Origin: Betaproteobacteria bacterium
GTDB taxonomy: Bacteria; Pseudomonadota; Gammaproteobacteria; Burkholderiales; SG8-41
Reading direction: 5' to 3'
Length of the DNA stretch: 15,623 nt
Assembly (NCBI GenBank): GCA_016177355.1
Contig: JACOVL010000095.1
Span: 1 to 15,623 of the forward strand
Part shown: positions 7,768-13,885 of the stretch, piece after piece
How positions within the stretch are numbered: position 1 is the stretch's first letter
Layout of the letters: every line of letters starts with the position of its first letter
The notes under the pieces: model-generated
What the model was told of the DNA's origin: nothing
The model's database searches: none
What the model saw: only the letters and a program-made list of their open reading frames with translations
Position numbers and translations under genes: made by a program

Positions 7768-8391
7768 ATGGCGACCGCGGTCAAGATCTGCGGCATCACG
7801 CGCGTCGAGGACGGCCTCGCGGCGGCGCGCGCGGGCGCGCACGCGATCGGGCTCGTGTTCTACCCGAAGAGCCCGCGCTGCATCACCCCTGTCAGGGCAT
7901 CCGAGATCATCAGATCGCTGCCGCCGTTCATCACGACGGTCGGCCTGTTCGTGAATTCGACCGCGGAGGAAGTCCATTCCGTACTGCGCCGGGCGCCGGT
8001 CGAGCTGCTCCAGTTCCAGGGCGAGGAGACGCCCGAATTCTGCCGCTGGTTCGGCCGGCCTTACGTCAAGGCGGTGCGGGTCAGGCCGGGAATGGATTTG
8101 CTACAATACGCGTGCGATTATCACGACGCGAGGGCGCTGCTGCTCGACGCCTATGTCGAGGGACTGCACGGCGGCAGCGGCGTCGCTTTCGACTGGAGCC
8201 TGATTCCGCGCGGGTTGCCGCTGCCGGTGATACTATCGGGCGGCCTCACGGTGGAGAACGTCACGGAGGCCGTGCGCCGCGTGAGGCCGAGCGCTGTGGA
8301 TGTGTCGAGCGGCGTCGAGTCCGCCAAGGGCGTCAAGGACGCGGCCAGGATATCCGCGTTCATCAAAGGGGTGCGCAATGCGGATCTATGA
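7768..8391 (+). CDS. trpF: Phosphoribosylanthranilate isomerase
   Basis: Amadori rearrangement of N-(5-phosphoribosyl)anthranilate to CdRP, the third step of tryptophan synthesis, on a TIM barrel. The 207-residue protein has the general base C8 in KICGITRVEDG and the general acid D127 in LLLDAYVEGLHGGSG. The phosphate-binding segments are VILSGGL and the C-terminal DVSSGVE. ATG 7768 gives the usual N-terminus. A GTG at 7756, overlapping the truA TGA as GTGA, would add four residues and cannot be excluded, because neither start has a clear Shine-Dalgarno. The 3' end overlaps trpB by 14 bases. The gene also contains a possible embedded promoter. Confidence 0.95.
   Translation: MATAVKICGITRVEDGLAAARAGAHAIGLVFYPKSPRCITPVRASEIIRSLPPFITTVGLFVNSTAEEVHSVLRRAPVELLQFQGEETPEFCRWFGRPYVKAVRVRPGMDLLQYACDYHDARALLLDAYVEGLHGGSGVAFDWSLIPRGLPLPVILSGGLTVENVTEAVRRVRPSAVDVSSGVESAKGVKDAARISAFIKGVRNADL
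8099..8107 (+). promoter_or_regulatory. Possible embedded promoter inside trpF for trpBA-accD-folC
   Basis: TGCTACAAT is an extended -10 (TG-C-TACAAT, five of six bases). It falls in the codons for DLLQY, which use TTG, CTA and CAA although this gene otherwise strongly prefers CTG and CAG. A second, weaker match (TGATACTAT, 8228-8236) lies where ILSGG uses ATA CTA. No good -35 is seen for either. Transcription from the first would start about 265 bases before trpB. Confidence 0.3.
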
Positions 8392-9577
8392 CCTGCCCGA
8401 TGCGGGCGGCCATTTCGGCCAGTACGGCGGGGTGTTCGTAGCCGAGACCCTGATCCAGGCGCTCGACGAGCTGAAGCAGGCCTACGCGCGCTACCGGAAG
8501 GACCCCGAATTTCTCGCCGAGTTCGCGCACGACCTCAAGCACTACGTCGGGCGGCCGAGCCCGGTCTATCACGCCCGGCGCTGGTCGGAGCGCTTCGGCG
8601 GCGCGCAGATGTATCTCAAGCGCGAGGACCTGAACCACACCGGCGCGCACAAGATCAACAACGTGATCGGCCAGGCGCTGCTTGCGCGGCGCATGGGCAA
8701 GCCGCGCGTCATCGCCGAAACCGGGGCCGGCATGCACGGCGTCGCGGCCGCCACCATCGCCGCGCGCTTCGGGCTCGAATGCACGGTCTACATGGGTTCG
8801 GAGGACATCAAGCGCCAGGTGCAGAACGTCTACCGCATGAAGCTGCTCGGCGCAACGGTGGTGCCGGTGGAAAGCGGCTCCAGGACGCTCAAGGACGCGC
8901 TGAACGAAGCGATGCGCGACTGGGTCACCAACGTCGAAAACACGTTCTATATCATCGGCACCGTCGCCGGCCCGCACCCGTACCCGATGATGGTGCGCGA
9001 TTTCCAGTCGGTGATCGGCCGCGAGGCGAAGGAACAGATGCAGGAGCTGATCGGCCGCCAGCCCGACGCCATCCTCGCCTGCGTCGGCGGCGGCTCCAAC
9101 GCCATGGGCATCTTCTATCCCTATATCCAGGAGGAGAAAGTGCGTCTCATCGGCGTGGAGGCCGCCGGGCACGGGCTGGAAAGCGGCAAGCACGCGGCGA
9201 CCCTGTGCGCCGGCAAGCCGGGGGTGCTCCACGGCAACCGCACCTACCTGCTGCAGGACGATCACGGCCAGATCATCGAGACCCACTCGATCTCGGCCGG
9301 CCTCGACTACCCGGGCGTGGGGCCCGAGCACGCGTGGCTCAAGGACAGCGGGCGCGCCGAGTACGTCGCGGTCACCGACGAGGAAGCGGTGCAGGCGTTC
9401 CACGACCTGTGCCGGCTCGAAGGCATCATCCCCGCGCTCGAATCGGCGCACGCACTCGCCTACGCCGCCAGGATCGCGCCGCGCATGGCGAAGGACCAGA
9501 CGCTGCTCGTCAATCTCTCCGGCCGCGGCGACAAGGACATGCACACGGTCGCCGAGAAGTCCGGCATCAAACTCTAA
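8378..9577 (+). CDS. trpB: Tryptophan synthase beta subunit
   Basis: PLP enzyme that condenses indole with L-serine to give tryptophan, working as an alpha2-beta2 complex with TrpA. The 399-residue protein begins MRIYDLPDAGGHFGQYGGVF. The start is supported by AAAGGGG at 8365-8371, six bases upstream, inside trpF. The PLP lysine is K92 in HTGAHKINN, the catalytic glutamate is E114, and the phosphate-binding loop is GGGSNAMGIF. The C-terminal NLSGRGDKDMHT is typical. One unusual point is the serine-carboxylate loop, which reads ETGAGMHG with M119 where E. coli and most relatives have glutamine. The stop TAA overlaps an ATG as TAATG. Canonical TrpB1 by length and motifs. Confidence 0.97.
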   Translation: MRIYDLPDAGGHFGQYGGVFVAETLIQALDELKQAYARYRKDPEFLAEFAHDLKHYVGRPSPVYHARRWSERFGGAQMYLKREDLNHTGAHKINNVIGQALLARRMGKPRVIAETGAGMHGVAAATIAARFGLECTVYMGSEDIKRQVQNVYRMKLLGATVVPVESGSRTLKDALNEAMRDWVTNVENTFYIIGTVAGPHPYPMMVRDFQSVIGREAKEQMQELIGRQPDAILACVGGGSNAMGIFYPYIQEEKVRLIGVEAAGHGLESGKHAATLCAGKPGVLHGNRTYLLQDDHGQIIETHSISAGLDYPGVGPEHAWLKDSGRAEYVAVTDEEAVQAFHDLCRLEGIIPALESAHALAYAARIAPRMAKDQTLLVNLSGRGDKDMHTVAEKSGIKL

Positions 9578-9648
9578 TGCAGAGTGCAGAGTGCAGAATG
9601 CAGATCGGGCGGACAACTTTGCGCTTTGCACTTTGCACTTTGCACTGA
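9577..9648 (+). other. 23-codon ORF bridging trpB and trpA through a repeat
   Basis: An ATG overlapping the trpB stop codon (TAATG) opens a 23-codon frame (MQSAECRMQIGRTTLRFALC...). It crosses the whole heptamer palindrome and ends at TGA 9646-9648, two bases before the trpA ATG. It contains no tryptophan codons. Because trpA has no Shine-Dalgarno, translation through this frame could deliver ribosomes to trpA by coupling. It may equally be an accident of the repeat; the peptide itself resembles only translated repeat sequence. Confidence 0.2.
9578..9644. repeat. Palindrome of 7-bp tandem units between trpB and trpA
   Basis: The left arm, 9578-9605, is four heptamers (TGCAGAG twice, TGCAGAA, TGCAGAT). 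The right arm, 9617-9644, is four complementary heptamers (CTTTGCG, then CTTTGCA three times). The arms are separated by 11 bases. In RNA the single mismatch per unit becomes a G-U pair, so the plus transcript can form a long hairpin. The element starts on the base after the trpB stop codon and runs to within seven bases of the trpA ATG. I recognise this heptamer as common intergenic repeat sequence in many bacterial assemblies. No function is known to me. Confidence 0.8.
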
Positions 9649-9650
9649 CC

Positions 9651-10469
9651 ATGTCGCGGATCGCAGATACCTTCGAGGCGCTGAAGCGGCAAGGACGCAA
9701 GGCGTTGATTCCGTTCATCACCGCCGGCGACCCGGATCCCAAGCTTACCGTCTCCCTCATGCGCGCGCTGGCGGAGGGCGGGGCGGACGTGATCGAGCTC
9801 GGCGTGCCGTTCTCCGATCCCATGGCCGACGGCCCGGTGATCCAGCGCTCGAGCGAGCGGGCGCTGAAGCACGGCGTCTCGCTCAAGGACGTGCTCGGTT
9901 TCGTGCGCGAATTTCGCCAGCAGGACGCCGCCACCCCGGTCGTGCTGATGGGCTACGCCAATCCGATCGAGGCGCTGGGCGTCGAGCGTTTCGCGGATGC
10001 CGCGCAGGCCGCTGGCGTGGACGGCGTGCTGGTGGTGGACTACCCGCCGGAAGAGGCGCGGCGGCTGGTCGAGCTGCTGGACGCCCGCCAGCTGGACACG
10101 ATATTCCTGCTGTCACCGACGACGGCCGATGCGCGGTTGAAGGAGGTGGCGAAGCTCGGGCGCGGCTACCTCTACTACGTGTCGCTGAAGGGCGTGACCG
10201 GCGCCGCCCACCTGGACCTTGCCGAGGTCTCGGCGCGCATGGCGCACCTGCGCAAGTTCACCAGGCTGCCGGTGGGCGTGGGCTTCGGCATACGCGATGC
10301 GGCGTCCGCCAGGGCCGTGGCCGCGGTCGCCGACGCGGTGGTGATCGGCAGCGCGCTGATCCAGGAAATAGAGAAGGCGCCGCGCGACAAGGCGGCGGCC
10401 GGCCTCAAGGCATACCTGTCCGGCATCCGCGGCGCAGTGGACGGAAGCAGGCAGAAGGCGGCCATATGA
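9651..10469 (+). CDS. trpA: Tryptophan synthase alpha subunit
   Basis: Cleaves indole-3-glycerol phosphate to indole and glyceraldehyde-3-phosphate and passes indole through the tunnel to TrpB. The 272-residue TIM-barrel protein begins MSRIADTFEALKRQGRKALI. The catalytic residues E49 (ADVIELGVPF) and D60 (SDPMADGP) have the same numbers as in E. coli. The mobile loop motif GVTGA and the phosphate-binding GFGIRDA are present. ATG 9651 is chosen on family N-terminus. A GTG at 9591 in the same frame would add 20 residues encoded by the repeat. No Shine-Dalgarno precedes the ATG, only repeat sequence. The stop overlaps accD as ATGA, implying coupling to the next gene. Confidence 0.96.
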   Translation: MSRIADTFEALKRQGRKALIPFITAGDPDPKLTVSLMRALAEGGADVIELGVPFSDPMADGPVIQRSSERALKHGVSLKDVLGFVREFRQQDAATPVVLMGYANPIEALGVERFADAAQAAGVDGVLVVDYPPEEARRLVELLDARQLDTIFLLSPTTADARLKEVAKLGRGYLYYVSLKGVTGAAHLDLAEVSARMAHLRKFTRLPVGVGFGIRDAASARAVAAVADAVVIGSALIQEIEKAPRDKAAAGLKAYLSGIRGAVDGSRQKAAI

Positions 10470-11332
10470 GCTGGCTGCAAAAGCTGCTGCCGCCCAAGAT
10501 CAAGCGCGACGCCGGCGCGCCGAAGAAGGTCGTCCCGGAAGGGCTGTGGAGCAAGTGCGAATCGTGCGAGGCGGTGCTCTATCGCGCCGACCTCGAGAAG
10601 AACCTCTTCGTCTGTCCCAAGTGCGCCCATCACAACCGCATTTCCGCGCGCGAGCGGCTCGATTGCCTGCTCGACCGCGAGGGGCGCTACGAGATCGGGG
10701 CGGAAGTCGCGCCGGTGGACAGCCTCAAGTTCAAGGACAGCAGGCGCTACACCGAGCGGCTGGAAGAGGCGCAAGGAGAGACTTCGGAAGAGGACGCGCT
10801 GGTGGTGATGCAGGGCTCGATCAAGACCATCCCGGTGGTGGCGGCTGCGTTCGAATTCCGCTTCCTCGGCGGCTCGATGGGCTCGGTGGTGGGGGAGCGC
10901 TTCGTGCGCGGCGTGCAGGCGTGCCTCGAACAGCGGCTGCCCTACGTCTGCATCACCGCGACCGGCGGCGCGCGCATGCAGGAAGGGCTGTTGTCGCTGA
11001 TGCAGATGGCCAAGACCTGCGCCGCGCTCACCCGGCTCTCGCGGGAGCGGCTGCCGTTCATACCGGTGCTGACCGATCCCACGATGGGCGGGGTGTCCGC
11101 GAGCTTTGCCATGATCGGCGACGCGGTGATCGCGGAACCCGGCGCGCTCATCGGCTTCGCCGGGCCGCGTGTCATCGAGCAAACCATGCGCGAGACGCTG
11201 CCGGAAGGCTTCCAGCGCTCCGAGTTCCTGCTCGGCCACGGCGCGATAGACATGATCGTGGACCGCCGCGAGATGCGCGACAAGCTCGCGGGCCTGATCA
11301 CGCTGCTGCTCAAGCTGCCTGCGGCAACTTGA
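10466..11332 (+). CDS. accD: Acetyl-CoA carboxylase, carboxyltransferase beta subunit
   Basis: With AccA it transfers the carboxyl group from biotin-carboxyl carrier protein to acetyl-CoA, making malonyl-CoA for fatty-acid synthesis. The 288-residue protein has the N-terminal zinc ribbon C31-x2-C34-x15-C50-x2-C53, then the crotonase-fold transferase domain with GGSMGSVVGERF, TATGGARMQEG, DPTMGGVSASFA and FAGPRVIEQT. AGAAGG at 10453-10458 is a good ribosome-binding site 7 bases upstream, and the start overlaps the trpA stop (ATGA). A heptamer palindrome begins two bases after the stop and separates it from folC. Confidence 0.97.
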   Translation: MSWLQKLLPPKIKRDAGAPKKVVPEGLWSKCESCEAVLYRADLEKNLFVCPKCAHHNRISARERLDCLLDREGRYEIGAEVAPVDSLKFKDSRRYTERLEEAQGETSEEDALVVMQGSIKTIPVVAAAFEFRFLGGSMGSVVGERFVRGVQACLEQRLPYVCITATGGARMQEGLLSLMQMAKTCAALTRLSRERLPFIPVLTDPTMGGVSASFAMIGDAVIAEPGALIGFAGPRVIEQTMRETLPEGFQRSEFLLGHGAIDMIVDRREMRDKLAGLITLLLKLPAAT

Positions 11333-11334
11333 GA

Positions 11335-11396
11335 GTTCCAAGTTCCAGGTTCAAAGTTCCAGCTTGGGCTTCGAACTTGAACCTTGAACCCGGAAC
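11335..11396. repeat. Palindrome of 7-bp tandem units overlapping the folC start
   Basis: The left arm, 11335-11362, consists of GTTCCAA, GTTCCAG, GTTCAAA and GTTCCAG. After a 7-base spacer, the right arm, 11370-11396, consists of TTCGAAC, TTGAACC, TTGAACC and CGGAAC. About 17 of the outer 20 positions pair. The element starts two bases after the accD stop. Its right arm supplies the only in-frame TTG codon near the expected folC N-terminus. The sequence type, like that in the trpB-trpA spacer, is familiar as a recurring bacterial intergenic repeat; its role is unknown. Confidence 0.75.
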
Positions 11397-12672
11397 GCTC
11401 CAGCACTGGCTGGAGCACATCGAGCGCCAGCATCCGAAGACGATCGCGCTCGGCCTGGAGCGCGTCGGGCGCGTCGGGCGGGCGCTGGGGCTGCAGCCCC
11501 CGTTTCCCCTCATCACCATCGGCGGCACCAACGGCAAGGGCTCGGTGTGCGCGCTGCTGGAGGCGATCCTGCACCAGGCCGGCTACCGGGTCGGGTGCTA
11601 TACCTCGCCGCACCTGCTGCGCTACAACGAGCGCGTGCGCATCGGGCGCGCCGAGGCCTCTGATGCGGAACTGGTGCGCGCTTTTGCGCGGGTGGAGGAG
11701 GCCCGCGCGGACGTGCCCCTCACTTATTTCGAGTTCGGCACGCTGGCGGCGGTGTGGCTGTTCATCGAGCGCAAGGTGGAGGCGGGCGTGCTCGAGGTGG
11801 GGCTCGGTGGTCGGCTCGATGCGGTCAATGTTTTCGACGCCGACTGCGCGGTTATTACGACGGTGGACATCGACCACGTGGATTATCTGGGGGCGGAGCG
11901 CGAGGCGATAGGCTACGAGAAAGCCGGCATCTTCCGCGCCGGCCGCCCGGCGGTGTGCGCCGCCGCGCCGCCACCGGCGCGCCTCGCGCGCCACGCCGCG
12001 GAAATCGGGGCGCAACTGCTCGTGATCGGAACCGACTTCGGCGCCACGGCGCAGGGCGCGCAATGGCAGTATTGGGGGCCGCGCGGGAAGCGCGGCGCGC
12101 TGCCGCACCCCGCGCTGCGGGGCGCGCGCCAGCTCGCCAACGCCGCCGCGGCGATCGCCGCGCTCGACTGCCTGCGCGAGCGCCTGCCGGTCGCCATGAA
12201 CGACATCCGCTCCGGGCTGCTGCAGGCGGAGAATCCCGGCCGCTTCCAGGTGCTGCCGGGACGGCCGGCGGTGATCCTCGACGTCGCGCACAACCCGCAA
12301 GCGGCGCGCGCGCTGGCGGAGAGCCTGTCCGCGATGAAAAGCCCCGGGCGCACGCTCGCCGTGTTCGCCATGCTGAAGGACAAGGACATCGCCGGGGTGG
12401 TCGCGGCGCTGCAAGCGAAAGTGGATCGCTGGTTCGTTTCCGGCCTGCCCGGGCCGCGCGGAGCTGAAGCCGCGGGATTGCAGCAAATAATGGCCGCGGC
12501 CGGCGTCGCGGCAGCCACTCCGTGCGCGGATGTTGCCGCAGCGTACGCGCAAGCATGTGAGTTGGCGACGGAAAATGATAGAATTTTGGTATTCGGATCG
12601 TTTTACACGGTGGCTGCGGTGATGCAGTTGCGCGAGGCGCGCAGGCTACCCAAGGCCGATGCTAAAACGTGA
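11377..12672 (+). CDS. folC: Bifunctional dihydrofolate/folylpolyglutamate synthase, start uncertain
   Basis: Adds glutamate to dihydropteroate and folates (Mur-ligase family, ATP-dependent). From the TTG at 11377 the protein has 431 residues, normal for FolC. Motifs are LEHIERQHPKTIALGLERV, the P-loop GGTNGKGSV (about 49-57), YTSPHLLRYNERVRI, EVGLGGRLDAVN, DHVDYLG, GYEKAGIF, and DVAHNPQAAR in the C-terminal domain. No ATG or GTG exists in this frame between the accD stop and the P-loop; the only candidates are TTG 11377 inside the repeat and CTG 11410. No Shine-Dalgarno is visible. The gene body looks intact and under selection, so the start is either this TTG, an unusual codon, or a recent loss. 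An embedded promoter-like motif lies near the 3' end. Confidence 0.9.
   Translation: MNLEPGTLQHWLEHIERQHPKTIALGLERVGRVGRALGLQPPFPLITIGGTNGKGSVCALLEAILHQAGYRVGCYTSPHLLRYNERVRIGRAEASDAELVRAFARVEEARADVPLTYFEFGTLAAVWLFIERKVEAGVLEVGLGGRLDAVNVFDADCAVITTVDIDHVDYLGAEREAIGYEKAGIFRAGRPAVCAAAPPPARLARHAAEIGAQLLVIGTDFGATAQGAQWQYWGPRGKRGALPHPALRGARQLANAAAAIAALDCLRERLPVAMNDIRSGLLQAENPGRFQVLPGRPAVILDVAHNPQAARALAESLSAMKSPGRTLAVFAMLKDKDIAGVVAALQAKVDRWFVSGLPGPRGAEAAGLQQIMAAAGVAAATPCADVAAAYAQACELATENDRILVFGSFYTVAAVMQLREARRLPKADAKT
12576..12584 (+). promoter_or_regulatory. Possible embedded promoter in folC for dedD-cvpA-purF
   Basis: TGATAGAAT is an extended -10 identical to the one before asd. It sits in the folC codons for NDRILV, written AAT GAT AGA ATT TTG GTA, all AT-rich and rare in this gene, which elsewhere uses GAC, CGC, ATC and CTG. 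The sudden codon shift suggests selection on the DNA itself. No good -35 is seen at 16-18 bases. Transcription would start near 12590, about 130 bases before dedD. Confidence 0.4.
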
Positions 12673-12719
12673 ATAAAATCAACTGCTTAAGGATGCAATA
12701 GCAGGCGTGATGGCAGCCG

Positions 12720-13388
12720 ATGGCGCGAACGATTAGCGACGAAGAACACCAGCTGAAACGACGCGCAAGGCGCCGCCTGATCGGCGCCGTCGTGCTGGTG
12801 ACCGCCATCGCGGTGATGCTGCCGATGGTGCTGGATTCCGAGCCCAGGCCGGCCGGCCGGGAAGTCTCCATCCAGATTCCCGCCCCCGATTCCGGCACCT
12901 TCACTTCCAAAGTGGTGCCGCTCGCCGCGCCCGATGCCAAGCTCGCGGCAAAGCCGCCCGCCGACGGCAAGCACGCGCCGAAACCGCCCGCGGAAGAGAA
13001 GAAAGCCGCGCCGTCGGCCGAACCTGCGCCGCAGCCGGCACCCGAAGCAAAGCCGGGGCCGAAACCGCCGGCCAAGGCAGCGCCGAAAAAGGCGCAACCG
13101 AAGCCCAAACCCAAGCCCAAGCCGAAACCGGCACCGGCCAAGGCTTCCAAGCCGGCGAGCGGGCCGTTTGTGGTCCAGGTGATCGCGCTGGCCGACGCCG
13201 GCAGGGCGCAGCAGATGCAGGAGAGCATCGCAGCCGCGGGGATCAAGTCCTACACCGAGGTCGTGAAGACCGCGAAGGGCGATGTGACGCGGGTGCGCGC
13301 GGGGCCGTTCGCCACGCGTGAGGCGGCTGAAAAGGCGCGCGATCAGTTGAAGACGATGGGCATGAACGGCAATATCGCCACTCGATGA
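12720..13388 (+). CDS. dedD: SPOR-domain inner-membrane protein, DedD-like
   Basis: Cell-division protein that binds denuded septal peptidoglycan through a SPOR domain. The 222-residue protein has a short basic cytoplasmic N-terminus (QLKRRARRRL) and one membrane helix at about 21-39. A long periplasmic linker rich in Pro, Lys and Ala includes five consecutive Pro-Lys pairs. The C-terminal SPOR domain, about 148-222, begins GPFVVQVIAL and contains VTRVRAGPF. Position between folC and cvpA matches DedD in E. coli and the SPOR gene of Pseudomonas. The start has no clear Shine-Dalgarno. An ATG at 12710 in another frame opens an eight-codon ORF that overlaps the dedD start. The stop overlaps cvpA as ATGA. 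Confidence 0.9.
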   Translation: MARTISDEEHQLKRRARRRLIGAVVLVTAIAVMLPMVLDSEPRPAGREVSIQIPAPDSGTFTSKVVPLAAPDAKLAAKPPADGKHAPKPPAEEKKAAPSAEPAPQPAPEAKPGPKPPAKAAPKKAQPKPKPKPKPKPAPAKASKPASGPFVVQVIALADAGRAQQMQESIAAAGIKSYTEVVKTAKGDVTRVRAGPFATREAAEKARDQLKTMGMNGNIATR

Positions 13389-13876
13389 CGGTCTTCGACT
13401 ACGTCGTGCTCGCCATCGCTGGAATCTCGGTGCTGCTCAGCGTGATACGGGGCCTGGTGCGCGAGGTGCTGGCGCTTGCCGGCTGGGTGGTGGCGTTCGT
13501 GGCCGCGAGCCTGTTCGCCGAGGACGCCGCAGCGCTGGTCTCGCGCGACGTGCCGGGCGAAGCGCTGCCGTTGCTGGTGGGCTTCGCCGCCGTGTTCATC
13601 GCTGCGCTGGTGGTGATGAGCCTGCTTGCAATGGTGGCCTCCAAACTGGTAAAAAGCGCCGGTCTCGGCGTGGAAGACCGCGTGCTGGGGGGGGTCTTCG
13701 GCCTCGCGCGCGGCGTGCTGGTGGTGATGGTCCTGGTGCTGGCCGCGGGACTCACGGCGCTGCCCCGCCAGCCGGCGTGGCGCAACGCGGTGCTGAGCGG
13801 GCCGCTCGAGATTGTCGCCGGCCAGATCAAGGCCTGGCTGCCGGCGGGGCTGTCGAAACGCATCACCTACGATTGA
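13385..13876 (+). CDS. cvpA: CvpA family membrane protein
   Basis: Small inner-membrane protein named for its need in colicin V production; its biochemical role is not settled, though in other bacteria it is linked to envelope stress resistance. The 163-residue protein shows about four hydrophobic segments, near 5-20, 27-45, 63-88 and 103-125. Typical family features are VFDYVVLAIAGISVLLSVIRGLVRE at the start and the GVEDRVLGGVFGLARGVLV stretch before the last helix. It overlaps the dedD stop by four bases and lies 9 bases before purF, the pairing usual in Proteobacteria, so it is very probably cotranscribed with purF. Confidence 0.93.
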   Translation: MTVFDYVVLAIAGISVLLSVIRGLVREVLALAGWVVAFVAASLFAEDAAALVSRDVPGEALPLLVGFAAVFIAALVVMSLLAMVASKLVKSAGLGVEDRVLGGVFGLARGVLVVMVLVLAAGLTALPRQPAWRNAVLSGPLEIVAGQIKAWLPAGLSKRITYD

Positions 13877-13885
13877 GGGCGCGCG

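Noticed and set aside
9578..9644. CRISPR-like or simple tandem array in the heptamer repeats
   Set aside because: Units are only 7 bp, contiguous and without spacers, and the two arms are mutually complementary.
9577..9648. Tryptophan attenuator leader peptide before trpA
   Set aside because: The small frame contains no tryptophan codons and no terminator with a T tract follows, so it is not a classical trp attenuator.
9591..9650. Longer trpA from GTG 9591
   Set aside because: The 20 added residues are translated repeat with no family similarity; the standard TrpA N-terminus begins at 9651.
10546..12672. Single 708-codon plus frame running through accD into folC, suggesting an AccD-FolC fusion
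   Set aside because: The first 260 or so codons are the wrong frame of accD. A real fusion would need a frameshift before the accD stop, and no slippery sequence is visible there.
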